A DNA stretch of 64,000 bases from Rhizophagus clarus (taxonomy: Eukaryota; Glomeromycota; Glomeromycetes; Glomerales; Glomeraceae), in contig BLAL01000274.1 in assembly GCA_015698045.1 (NCBI GenBank), positions 1,612,001 through 1,676,000 on the forward strand, in the 5' to 3' direction. The notes under the pieces were generated by a model. The model was not told the DNA's origin. It made no database searches and saw only the letters and a list, made by a program, of their open reading frames with translations. This document shows, one piece after another, positions 44,513 to 55,402 of the stretch; position 1 is the first letter of the stretch, and every line of letters starts with the position of its first letter. The position numbers and the translations under genes were made by a program.

Positions 44513-47500
44513 TTAAACTAATGTTGCAAGAATTTTTTGAGCATCACTATTTCCTCCTTCAGCCGCTTCTTTATATAAATTAAAGGCCTTTTCTTTATCA
44601 AAATCGACAATAAGCCCATGAAGATAATAATAACCAAGTTTATACTTTCCATTTATACATCCCATTTCAGCAGCCTTTTTATAATAACCAAATGCTCTTA
44701 TTTCATTTTTATTAACACCTTTTCCTAATTCGTAAATCTCTCCTAATTTATATAGTGCATTATTATCATCATCTGCTGATTTCTGATACCAATAATTAGC
44801 TTCAGTTAAATTTTTTACTATTTCTTCTTCATTCTCATAGAATATTTTAAGAAAGTCTACTATATCACTATTTTCTACTTTAGCTGCCTCATTATATAAC
44901 TCAAATCCTTTTTTCTTATCAATATTAGTTCCAATTCCATTTACATAGCAATATCCAAGATGAAATTTGGCATTTACATATCCCTTTTCAGCTGATTTTT
45001 TATAAAGCTCAAACGCTTTAAATTCATCCTTATTTATACCTATTCCTAATTCATAGCATATGCCTAAGTTATCATACGTAACTCCATTTCCATTTATTTC
45101 TGCTTTTTGTAACCAGTAAACGCCCTTTTCTAAATCCTTGTCAAATCCTTTTCCTACTATATATAAAAATCCAAGACTATTTTGTGCACTGATATAACCA
45201 TTTTCAGCTGACTTTTTATACAACTCAAAAGCTTTTATTTCATCTTTTTCAACTCCTATCCCATATTTGTAACAATAAGCTAAACTATGTTGTGCTGCTT
45301 CATTTTCATTTTCAGATGCTTTATTATACCAATAAACGGCTTGTTCTAAATCTTTTTCGATATCTTCACCATAAGAAAATAAATCTCCAAGATAATCTTG
45401 TGCAACACCAGATCCTTTTTCGGCTGCGAATTTATATAATTCGATAGCTTTTGTTATATTAACTTCGATTCCAATTCCTTTTTGATAACAATACCCAAGT
45501 GCAGAATAAGCATCTAAATATTCTTGATCGACTGATTTCTTATAATACTCAAATGCTTTTTTCTCATCTTTTTCAATACCTTTCCCATATCTATAACATT
45601 TGCCAAGATAATATTGTGCTGCAGCATCTCCATTTTCTGCTGCTTTGCCATACCAGGAGACAGCTTTCTCTAAGTCCTTTTCAGTTCCTTCACCATACTC
45701 ATATAATAACCCTAAGTTGATTTGTGCACCAATATGTCCCTTTTCAGCTGCTATTTTATATAATTCAAGTGCCTTAGTTTTATCAATTTTAGTTCCAATT
45801 CCTTCATCATAACAAAATCCAAGTGCAGCTTGACTATCCAAATACTCTTGGTCAGCTGCTTTTTTAAAATATTCTAATGCTTTAACCTCATTCTTTTCAA
45901 CTCCTATACCTAATTTATAATAAAGGCCTAAATTATATTGTGCTATTTGATATCCATTTTCTGCTGCTTCATTACACCAGTAAACTGCTTTTTCAAAATC
46001 TGTTCCCGTACCCTCACCATTTTCGTATAAAATTCCAAGACTATATTGTGCAATAACATGCTTTTTTTTAGCTGCCACGCTATATAAATTAAATGCCTTA
46101 GTTTTATTAACTTCGGTGCCCTATAAAAAATAAGTGTCCGGATAATGTCCAGAAAATGTCCGGAAAAATTGTCTAAATAATTGTCCGGAAATTCTGGACA
46201 CTGTGTGTCCAGAAACTGTTCCGAAAACACTGCATTTTCGGGATATTAGGAAATTGTCCTGAAATTGTCCGGAAATGTATTTTCGTAAAATTTTGCCATA
46301 AAAGATGATCAATGGATAGATAATCATCATTATTCCTCAACCCAAAATTTTTATATCATAGATATATAGTATTTTTGCCTGCTCTGCAATTTTAATTAGT
46401 ACGACAGAAAAGATTTTGAATGTCAGTTTTGTGATTTTTGCATTTTTTTACAAAATTAATTTATCCTTTTTTGGAAATAGTATCCAGAATTTGTCCTGAA
46501 CTTTTTCATGTCCGGAATTTGTCTATCTGGTTTTTTTACTATGTCCAGAATTTGTCCAGGTTTAACTGTCCAGAATTTGTCCAAAATTTTATACCGAACA
46601 AATACTGGACGAATTCTGGACAAAGTTAGGACATGTCAAAATTTTAAGTATCAGAAGTGTGTCAGACATGTACCAAAAAAGTGGACATTTTCCGGACACA
46701 TCAGATTTATTCCGGACATTTTCCAGACATTTTTGATAACATTTTCCGGACATTTATTTTTTATAGGGGTGCCGATTCCTTTATTATAACAATTTCCTAA
46801 TTCAAATTGAGCATCTAAATATTCTTGATCAGCTGATTTTTTGAAGTATTTAAAAGCTTTTCGCTTATCACTCTCTGCACTATTTCTATTTTTATAACAA
46901 TTACCTAAGTTATACTGTGCTACCTTATTTCCATTTTCTGCTGCCTTACTATACCAATAAATTGCCTCTTCTAGATTGTTTTCTATTCCAATTTCATTTT
47001 GATAATAATTGACCAATATATTTTGTGCTAATGAATATTCTTCTTTAGCCGATTTTAAGAACCATTCAAAGGCTGCCTTGTTATCTTTACTGATTCCTAT
47101 TCCATTTTGATAACATATACCTAAATTATACTTTGCACGTAAATCACCTTCATTAGCAGCTTTTAAGTACCATTCAAATGCTTTCTTTTCATCCTTTGTT
47201 ATTCCAATACCATTTTGATAACAATACCCTAAGTTATTTTGTGCATCAGAATTTCCCCCTTCTGCAGATTTTAAATAATATTCGAATGCTTTAAATTCAT
47301 CTTTCTGTTTTCCTACACCATATTGATAGCAATAGCCTAAATTATTTAGTTCTATTAATTCTTTCTTTTCTGTTTTGCTCTCATTATAACTTTTATCATG
47401 TGGTTCAAAATAATTCTCTATAGCATTTATCTCATCCTTACATATATTTATTTCCAATCCATTAAAATTTTCAATTTGATTATATGACATTACATGTACT

Positions 47501-47976
47501 TTTTCCAAATATCCAGATTCTTTTGCGATCAAATCTCTTTTATTTAAAATAATATCTTTATAATAATAAAATGATAATAAATATTTTGAAATAATAATAT
47601 TGAGTAATTGATACATAGAAATTAATTTTTTATTCTCATATTTATGATTATTAATTGATAATAAATATAATTTTAAAGATTTATCTTTATCAATCATCAT
47701 AATATCATCATCATTTTCATCATTTATCACTATACCATGTTCATAAAAAAATCCTATTAAACTTGAAAACCAATTTTCTTTCTCTTTATGATCTTCCATT
47801 AATTTTAAAATTATTTTAGGATCTTTTTCATTTAAATTAAAAAAATCTTGTACCCATTCTTTTAAAATATTTTCAAAAATTTCATAATTATCTATTTTCA
47901 TAATTTTATGATAAAAATCTTTCAAGAATTTTTTTAAAAATTCTTCATCGTCTTTTAATAATTTAATTGATGACAT
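44513..47976 (-). pseudogene. Sel1-like repeat gene disrupted by a transposon
   Basis: The start (MSSIKLLKDDEEFLKKFLKD, ATG at 47976) and whole N-terminal domain are nearly identical to the intact gene at 55403-58243. Coding runs to 46772, is interrupted by the 46119-46768 element plus duplicated GTG, then resumes at 46118 (VAAKKKHVIAQYSLG) and continues with Sel1 repeats to a stop at 44513. Removing the insertion gives one continuous frame. With it, the upstream half reads into the element and stops at 46651, losing more than half of the repeats. The inserted length (653 bases with the TSD) is not a multiple of three. The C-terminus is also shorter than in the paralogue, lacking its last dozen residues. 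If the element were spliced out exactly the gene could still work, but no GT-AG pair was found at its borders. Confidence 0.88.
46119..46768. mobile_element. CCCTA-ended DNA transposon (CACTA-like) inside a Sel1 gene
   Basis: Left end CCCTATAAAAAATAAGTGTC and right end its inverse (CATTTATTTTTTATAGGG). GTG is duplicated on both sides (46116-46118 and 46769-46771). The paralogous gene carries the empty site, a single GTG at 57030-57032. The interior is full of TGTCCGGA / TCCGGACA and GTCCAGAA words, direct on the left and inverted on the right, as in the 4064-4792 copy. The outer TIR differs (TATAAAAAA against TACGAAAAAA), so the two are subfamilies. 650 bp, no transposase. Confidence 0.9.
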
Positions 47977-48210
47977 TTTGTTTGAGAAAATTAATAAATA
48001 AACCAAAAAGAATTTCATTTAAAAATTTACAAATTTCGCCAAAACATTATTATTGTGGTACGATAAAACTAACAAGGTAAAGCAAGCGTAATGTTTGTAT
48101 GTCTGTAATACGAAGTTGCTAAATTTGATATCATTTTTATTGTGATACAATTATATTATTAGGATGGGATCGGTAAATTGATAATCGTTATGAAATGAAT
48201 TTGAATTTTT
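47977..48210 (-). promoter_or_regulatory. Duplicated 5' flank of the disrupted Sel1 gene
   Basis: Nearly the same sequence as 58244-58480 upstream of the intact paralogue, including TTTACAAATTTCGCCAAAAC and GTACGATAAAACTAACAAGG. The duplication therefore included at least 230 bp of presumptive promoter. No specific factor site is recognised. Confidence 0.6.
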
Positions 48211-48235
48211 TGAAAATCATAAATTTTGTATATTA

Positions 48236-48755
48236 TCATAATAATAGTAGAAGCCACAGGTTGAATTGATGTGATATGCACAGAGTTTACAACCTGAAAA
48301 TTGCCAACACACTTATTCATTTTTAAAAAGTTTAACGTGATTGTGAAATTTCGATTAAATTTAATTTAAAGTTGTAAAAGACAAATTATGCGTGGAAACT
48401 CGATTTATAAATTTACATTATTAAATTTCAATTAAATTTTAAGTAAATTATCGCGGTTTTCAAAAATATGTGAACAGGTCAAAATGCGAGTTTTTGTTTT
48501 ATTGAATTCGAAATTCATGGTAAAAGTACGGAAATTTTTTGGGATCCGTGGGAGTTCGAAAAAAAGTATTTGAAAAGTTCATGCACTTATTTAAATTAAA
48601 ATAGAACGTGAGATAACCAGATATTTTCCAAAATCGCAAGTTTCACTAAATTATTTTGTATCACATTGCACAAAATTCACATATTTTTGAAAACCGCGAT
48701 AATATTAAATGTTAAATTAAATTTCCAGTAAATTAACTTTTAAATTAGATGGTAG
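48236..48755 (+). repeat. Left copy of a direct repeat bracketing a 5.9-kb block
   Basis: Shares GATATGCACAGAGTTTACAA, CACTTATTCATTTTTAAAAA, AACGTGATTGTGAAATTTCG and TTTCCAGTAAATTA, in order, with 54095-54405. The left copy is longer because it carries a MITE at 48451-48699. The two copies may be diverged LTRs or a local duplication. Confidence 0.7.
48451..48699. mobile_element. MITE with TA target duplication and confirmed empty site
   Basis: TCGCGGTTTTCAAAAATA begins the element and its inverse ends it, continuing as a perfect inverted repeat for more than 20 bp. TA lies on both sides (48449-48450 and 48700-48701). The matching direct-repeat copy near 54312 reads AAATTAATATTAAATG with no insertion and a single TA. 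This fits a Tc1/mariner-class element. 249 bp, non-coding. Confidence 0.9.
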
Positions 48756-49203
48756 TGATCATTTTTTTTAACTGTAGATACTAGGTATCTCCTACCTGGA
48801 TACCTTGGACCTCAAAAATCGGGATAGAAAGTCCAAGATCAAGGATAAAATTACTTGGAAATTTTCTTTTTAGAATTTAGAGGACATGGACACGACCAAT
48901 ATGTCCTCCATAATTATTAGATGGTAAATTTATGAAGTTGATCGAAAATTTTTAACATTAGTGTTTATTTTATAGGTAGTAAAATCACTAAAGCTGAATT
49001 TATTATTTATTATTGACTATTTTTGATATTTTAAATTTTGACAATTTATCACTTTCTCTTTAATATTGAATTTTTTTTTTTCTTAATAAATAAATAATAA
49101 ATTTGGCTAGAAAAATTTTTTTAAAAAAATTTTTATTTAATGTGCAAAGTCTATCGAACAATCTAATTGGATCATGTGTATTAAATTACAAAGTATAGAA
49201 GTA

Positions 49204-49394
49204 CAGTCGGCTCTCGATATAACGAACTCGCATTATAGCGAATTTTTACCTATCACGTGACATTTAACCAATCAAATACGGCAGTAACTCTCGTTATAAC
49301 GAAGCAACCAATTAAATCCTTTAAAATTCTTCGTTATAATCTTATAACGAATTGAGGTGAAACCCGGAGGGTTCATTATATCACGAGCCGACTG
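49204..49394. mobile_element. Pogo/Tigger-like MITE, TA target duplication
   Basis: Begins CAGTCGGCTCTCGATATAAC and ends with the inverse of CAGTCGGCTCGTGATATAAT; TA flanks both ends (49202-49203 and 49395-49396). CAGT-type ends followed by GATATAACGAAC words are typical of Tigger/pogo elements. Internal TTATAACGAA words repeat the motif. 191 bp. Confidence 0.85.
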
Positions 49395-49712
49395 TATAGT
49401 CAGTACGATATTAAAAAAAACTATAAAGTATAGATTTTCATCAACTATACTATACAACATCGGAAGTTATATATACTCAATATCAACCGAACACGATAGA
49501 TGTTCCAAAATATTTTACTTATACAAAACGATCGCCCAGCACGTGCTCCATCGGCGCAGTCCGCTCCTGATTTTTAATCACATGCCACAATATATAAAAA
49601 GATTTGTTCATTGGCATCACTATGTTGTAGTCCTTTGGAATAAAATCTCGCTTTTAACATGTAAGTAAAGTTTTTCATTGATTTTCTTTAGATCTGACAA
49701 CATAGCACTGCA

Positions 49713-49915
49713 TAGGGGTTCTGCTTCCTCCCGGTTACTCGGGTGTCGAATTGAAAAACTAGAAGTCGCCTTTATGAGCGCGTTCCTAAATCAGTGTCGA
49801 AGTTTCGCTTTGCTCATACGCGAACCTGCTTAGGGGTTCCGCTTCCACCAATTATTTGGTGTTGAATTGAAAACCCGGAAGTTTTCTTTTTCTGTTTACG
49901 TTCCTAAATCATGAA
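49713..49915. repeat. Two tandem copies, period 118 bp
   Basis: TAGGGGTTCTGCTTCCTCC at 49713 and TAGGGGTTCCGCTTCCACC at 49831; both continue with GGTGT(C/T)GAATTGAAAA and GTTCCTAAATCA. Higher GC than the flanks. Function unknown. Confidence 0.7.
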
Positions 49916-50289
49916 GAAGCTTCACGTTCCTAATTTATGTGAAATTTCATTACATATTCTGATCATGATATAGTATGACTAACCTATTTATTCTATTTAT
50001 TTCTATTTATTTCTATTGTTACCTTTAATACTTGAGTGAAGGAAATCAAAAACCTAAGAGTTATCGTTATTAAGTCGTAGACAAAAATATAGAAAATTAC
50101 ACAGAATAGATTTGTCTATTATTCATTTGAAAATGTAACAAAATCGAACGCTCGTAAGCAGGATTGATTTCTATCACGCTAATATGGTTTGCTATGTAAG
50201 TGATGCCAGATAATTCCTTTATTCTAAATTCTCTGAATTTATACACGCAAATAGCAACGTCACATGCGCACCACCCTCGAAAATGCCAG

Positions 50290-51960
50290 TTCTGAAATAT
50301 TTGATTATCAAAATGAAATGACACAATTAATGCAGGATGGTTCATTACCTGAAGATGACGAAGCTCCGGTATAAAATTGTACCTTGAATTTCTTCTTGAG
50401 GTTTCTTGAGTTTAATTTTTTAACGATTTTATTATACCGACAGCATGAAGAATCAACAACGGCAGTCAAGAAGGGTGAAGAACTATAAGGGGAAGTTGCC
50501 ACAGCTAGTGGTACGTTGCAAATAAATGGCTTGTACTACAGGTTCGCCATAAGGTCGACATATTTTCGATTTGACAGATTCAGGGAATGATTTGAGAGAG
50601 GCATCGGAATCGATGGTTGGAAAGGTAGAGAGAATTCCATTGATGGTAAACAACATCGACCTGGAGATATTTTCATAGATTACCGTGATCAATGCGGAGA
50701 CATCTTTGAGTAAGTAAAATCGGCTCTCATAGTTAATATAGAATCGAAATAGTAACCTTTTCATTTTTTTAGTCTATGTCATAGCGATATCATTGATATG
50801 CGATCGACTTCACGCTTCACGAATGAAATTTCAGAAGAATCTTGAAGCGAATTTGTGTTAAGTACATATCCCGAACATAATCTACCTAAAGATTGGGAAA
50901 GTTTTATACAAGAATTCTTCGAGGTATGTCATAATCATGGGAAGGGTGAAACGTTTTTAGTTTGATTATATTTGTTACTTATTTTGTCCGATGATGGTAA
51001 AATAAAATAAGCCAAAGGTTAGTCTAGGAGAATGGATAAGCGATTGGCGTGAACTCCATAACCAAAAATCAACGGAAACAAAATTCACAAGACTTGGCAG
51101 ATGCAATCTACCATATACTTGTACCATAGTATGTTTTATTTTATTGTCCTTTTATCGTTGTAAGTGAAACGTTATAATCATTGTTGAAGTCTTTGAAGCG
51201 CCTTACAACATATTGAAGTCAGGAGACTTACGAGAAAATCAATATAATGCTCAATTCGTTAGTCCTATGTTAAAGAATACACTAAAGGCCATATGTAACA
51301 TTGATTGGAGAATGTAAGTTCTGATTATCTTGGGAAGTATTTACTTGCACTTATTAAGTTTCCGAAATTACACTGTTATAGTCTTGAAGCGCCAAAGATC
51401 GTCGTAATACAACATCAATCCAATCATTGATAAAGTCTTAGAGGCGGTGAAGTGTGCAGATGGGCTTGCTCGTCTTTGGTTAAGTCGTAAAGAAGTATTT
51501 CTATACGAACAAACAGGACCCCCAGACTTCGATGATATGACGCAACTTTACATTCATGATTATAAGCTGATTAGAATTAAAGACGGAATATATGATCCCA
51601 AAAACCTTGCAAGTTTCAGTGCTTTCGGTCATCGCACTGAAGTATCTTTATTTTGGCTAACAATACATCAGAAATCATATTGTATTCGCGAATTCAGAAC
51701 TTCCAAGATCCCTACAGCTTGTCAAGATTTCCCTGTTTTTTTCCGAAGTAATCGTTCTTTGTGAGTATAATAGTGTTTCATTCATTTATTCACCATCCTT
51801 TACTAATTCCGGTTTATGATCAGTCCTTCATGAGAGAAAATATTGAAGTAAAAAGTTCATATGTTGAACAAAAGCAAAAGTTGCTGACCAAACGAAGAGT
51901 ACATACAATAAAACAGAACCAATCAACACCAGATCGACCCAAAAAGCAGAAGTCGAAATG
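50290..51960 (+). pseudogene. Decayed gene of an uncharacterised multi-copy family
   Basis: Coding-like fragments in order on the plus strand: GTLQINGLYYRFAIRSTYFR (about 50510), a segment GDIFIDYRDQCGDIFE before a GTAAGTAA donor, KDWESFIQEFFE before GTATGT (about 50930), EAPYNILKSGDLRENQYNAQ (about 51195), ADGLARLWLSRKEVFLYEQT, DFDDMTQLYIHDYKLIR and EVSLFWLTIHQKSYCIREF (to 51764). The last is a basic tail, VEQKQKLLTKRRVHTIKQNQ, ending PDRPKKQKSK at 51960. Frame changes and stops separate the pieces beyond what introns explain. I recall similar proteins as abundant hypotheticals in Rhizophagus, often with transposon-like distribution, but cannot verify this. The basic tail suggests nuclear targeting. 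Confidence 0.55.
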
Positions 51961-52230
51961 AATATATGTTTACTTGAATTGGGTAGAAAAAATGCTATAT
52001 ATAATGATTTTAACCTATCTTGCAAGTAATCTTTTAATACATAGTTTTATCTTAACCTTGAAAAAATGTAAAATACGTATAATATTAATAAAGTAAATCC
52101 GTCCACACCTGGTTGAGAAGTGCATAATAAATTTTTCTTGATTGGTGTTTCGAACACGCGATTTTTTTATGTACCTGTATATGGAATATAATATAACACG
52201 AGCATAAATACGATAGGGCAGAAACGATCT

Positions 52231-52790
52231 CTATTTATCCAATTTTAAGGGCGTATCCCAACCTAATCTAATTGCGAGAGGATCATCAGTTGCTTTAGTA
52301 AAATCGAAGACCACAAAATTCCGATCTCGCAAATGTTTATCATTATCTTGGATGCTTTTTTCGGATCATCCGTATATTGACGCACAATTCTGCATATATC
52401 TTCGCGACTTCCTGAGCCTCGAAATAAAGCTAAGTGTGAAATATTCTCACGAATAATTTTAGGGGTTTGTGTATACTTCTGGCTCACATATATACTTGAT
52501 ACACCTTGATGTCGGTCACTAATAAAATATGGAACAATCCGATCCTGAATTTTCCTTGGTTCAGCACAAAGATCTTCGAAGACCACAACTGTATTCCTAT
52601 CTGGGGAAAATTTAGTTACGTCTGGAATTGCATCTGCCTTTAATGCACGAAATGTCACGTTCTCCCGATATGTTTTTGGGTCCTTCGAAAAAATTTCGTA
52701 ACAGTTTTTCACTAATACCCATTTGGACACATGAATATGTTTTCCGATTAAGACTAGATCATCATTTTTGACATACCGCTCTCCTTAAAC
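52231..52790 (-). pseudogene. A32/FtsK-like DNA-packaging ATPase fragment, frameshifted
   Basis: Minus-strand frame with [20 protein letters not shown], then a Walker-B-like strand [20 protein letters not shown], then [20 protein letters not shown] (the sensor-like Ser-Gln), and [20 protein letters not shown] with [14 protein letters not shown]. The order hydrophobic-D/E-D, then G/D-R-H, then Y-x-S-Q, then R-x-N-x-x-H is that of A32-type packaging ATPases of Polinton/Maverick elements, virophages and large DNA viruses. No Walker A is visible, so the N-terminal part is missing or lies in the broken leader near 52740-52790. A frameshift near 52335 moves the end into [20 protein letters not shown], stopping at 52231. 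Assignment is by motif order only; an element-derived relic is most likely. Confidence 0.5.
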
Positions 52791-53199
52791 AAACGTTGGA
52801 TTTTATTTCCAGGAAGAAGCCCTGTAAAAAAATTTATTCTGTTTTTGATTCAGTTTTCTTCCGTTTACATTAATTAATAGCTGTTTCCATTTTTTTTCCG
52901 TAAAGGTCTCATATTTACGGAATTAATATGGAAATTTCTCTTATAAATAACTTAATAAATCGACTGATAATAAACTGATAATTAATTGAAAATTTATTAA
53001 TTAATAAAATGGATAAGTTTCTGAATTGCTAAAATTAAGAAAATGGATAAAACATTGAAAATTTATTGTTATTATTAAATGGATAAAATGTGGATAAAGC
53101 ACTGAAAATTCATTATATAAATGGATGAAATGCGGATAAATTTACAATATATATTACCACCTCTATTACTGTTTAGGTTTCTTGCTGGATCTTGTTTGG

Positions 53200-54030
53200 C
53201 GTGAAGTTTCGGTTGAGAAACTTTATATTTCTTTTGCCTTTACCTTTTTTACCTGTAAATCAAAAATGTATGTGTACAATAAAATTAATGAAAAAATAAA
53301 TTATCTTGCCAAAATACCAGAAGTTTCTGCAACTTCAATTGCAACCAGAGTATTATTAACTTCAGAAGTAAAAGATGATAAATCTGCTGTTTTGGTTGTA
53401 ACTGGAACATTTAACTCGGTGGTGGAAAGTGGTAAGCCCATTGTTTCAATTGTAATAGGGGCATTAACTTATGAGTCATTATTAGTTGTAAGTGTAGATG
53501 GCGAAGTAATGTCTATTTTAAAATAATATTTTTTAATTTCAACCTAAAACTATGAGACGCTATAGAAAAAAATTACTTGAAGTGCTTCCAAAGTCTAACG
53601 AGCTGTCAGACACTTTATCACTCATACTACTATTCTTCTTAGGAGGTTGGACATTTTTTTTCTTTGGTGCTGGCAACGGAAGACCATGTTTTTTTGCTTC
53701 AGCTATCTTCTTTTTTTTGCTTGGTCAACTGCATAAAATTCAATATTTAATTTAGTAAATTAATACTTACCCGTGCCATTACAATATAAAGCAAGCCATT
53801 CTCGAAGGATAAAATCAGCCTCGGAGGCTGGAACCGCTAGGTTTGCCTCTTTGAACTACAATAATTATTTATAATAAATATTATTTTTATTTTGCTCTCT
53901 GAAAATATGAATTTAATTATCAAATACTTACTGTACATCCTTAATAACCTCTTCCACTTTTCCTTTTTGCTGATGAGAAATTGATTCACCACGTGAGAGC
54001 CTAGAGGCTGCTCTATTTCGAAGATCATTC
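53200..54030 (-). pseudogene. Low-complexity spliced gene relic upstream of the ATPase fragment
   Basis: On the minus strand, coding-like blocks are bounded by splice-like sites. First is NDLRNRAASRLSRGESISHQ with KGKVEEVIKDVQ up to GTAAGT (about 53932), then FKEANLAVPASEADFILREW with LALYCNGT up to GTAAGT (about 53770). Next is KKKKIAEAKKHGLPLPAPKK with SMSDKVSDSSLDFGSTSS, and last a Thr/Ser-rich block (LPLSTTELNVPVTTKTADLS, ending EVAETSGILA) to about 53310. Phase breaks at an A homopolymer (about 53715) and a stop after TLTTNNDS. No known domain. Same strand and order as the ATPase fragment, so both may come from one former element. The plus-strand frame at 53182-53526 is its antisense. 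Confidence 0.4.
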
Positions 54031-54094
54031 TGTAAAAATTTAACCCTTGAATCAGACAATCGATGTATTCGATGTATTAATAAACAGGCAGTAA

Positions 54095-54405
54095 CTATAA
54101 TAATAGTACAGAATCCACAGATTGAAATGATGTGATATGCACAGAGTTTACAACCTGAAAATTGCTAAAACACTTATTCATTTTTAAAAAATTTAACGTG
54201 ATTGTGAAATTTCGATTAAATTTAAGTTAAAGTTGGAAATGACGAAATGTACAAGATAAATTATGTGTGGAAACTTGATTTATAAATTTGCATTATTAAA
54301 TTTCAAAATAAATTAATATTAAATGTTATATGCAGAGTACAATTAATTTTCCAGTAAATTATGATTAAATTAACTTTAAATTAACTTTAAATTCGTGGAA
54401 TGGTA
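54095..54405 (+). repeat. Right copy of the direct repeat (empty-site copy)
   Basis: Matches 48236-48755 in the same orientation but lacks the 249-bp MITE, reading straight across a single TA near 54312. It has its own small insertions (for example GACGAAATGTACAAGATAAA). Confidence 0.7.
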
Positions 54406-54937
54406 GTGACTTCAGCAACATTAATAAAATTTTTCAACAGCTGAAATGCAGACCATTTAGTGTTGTACGATATGATTATTTGATTCGATCAGTTCATGTC
54501 TATCTTATCGTTAATAAATAAGAAATCAGGATAATCTTTTTTTTTAAAAAAAAAAATTTTATTATTTTATTATGTCAAAAGTCGAAGCTTAGGTTTTCCT
54601 ATTTAGAAACAATACTTTCACTATTAAATTTAATAAATTAAATGGATATATCTTTAGTGTTTTAGTGTAATAAAATTATAACGTTAGTGTAATAAATAAA
54701 ATTGCATAAAAAAAAATTCGATTATAGTTTAATGGAATTATATTTGATAAATAAGCGAGTTTTATTTTATTTTTGATACATGTGAAAAAATATAAATGAA
54801 GTTTAATGGTGTGATAACTTAATGGAAATTGGACAAGTTTCCAAAGAATTTCCATCTGCGGTAAATCCACTAGAAATGAGCCGCGTTTCTCAGCTAGAAA
54901 TTGCGATACACCAGCTAACTTCGACTTGTGAAGGATT
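54406..54937. other. Intergenic, nothing recognised
   Basis: AT-rich, with an A/T homopolymer near 54539-54556. A 64-codon minus-strand frame at 54676-54870 has no family signal. Confidence 0.35.
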
Positions 54938-55402
54938 GAGGTTAAAATTGAAAATTATTTACATAATGCAATAGTTGAAAAGGATGATGATGAATTAACC
55001 AAATATAATCTTGGAATTTCAAAATGGCTAACGTACTGAAAAGAAAAAGAAATCTTTGAAAATGCAGAAAGTCAACAGATAATTATATTCATAGTATGCA
55101 CTCATATTGAACTTATAAAATTTCTACTAAAATGGATATTGTACGTGTACTTTCATCTTAGTTATTATATAAAAACATGAATCTACAAAAAAGAAAGCAG
55201 AAAATTAAGTAATATAACATTATTTGAAAAATTTAAATTAATTCGAAGTAGAGCTTTTTCAAAAACAAGAATGGCATTTACAATGTAATTAAAATTATTA
55301 TAATATTTATTATTTAACTTATATATAGACAAAAATAAATAGAATGAGAATAAAATATAAAGGGAAATAAAAACAATAGCGCATCGTTAAATATTGTACA
55401 TT
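54938..55402 (-). repeat. Duplicated 3' flank of the Sel1 genes, copy 1
   Basis: Shares with 58556-58963 the words GGTTAAAATTGAAAATTATT / AGTTAAAATTGAAAATTATT, AATGCAATAGTTGAAAAG, CTACAAAAAAGAAAGCAGAA and AACAATAGCGCATCG / AACAATAGCGTATCG, in order. Marks the 3' side of the tandem duplication unit. Confidence 0.75.

Noticed and set aside
46438..46789. Plus-strand frames inside the disrupted Sel1 gene
   Set aside because: Repeat translation within the CCCTA element, no codon bias or family.
50097..50764. Minus-strand frames of 64-93 codons
   Set aside because: They lie antisense to, or beside, the plus-strand decayed gene and lack family signal.
53182..53526. 114-codon plus-strand frame
   Set aside because: Antisense of better minus-strand coding blocks (Ser/Thr-rich relic).
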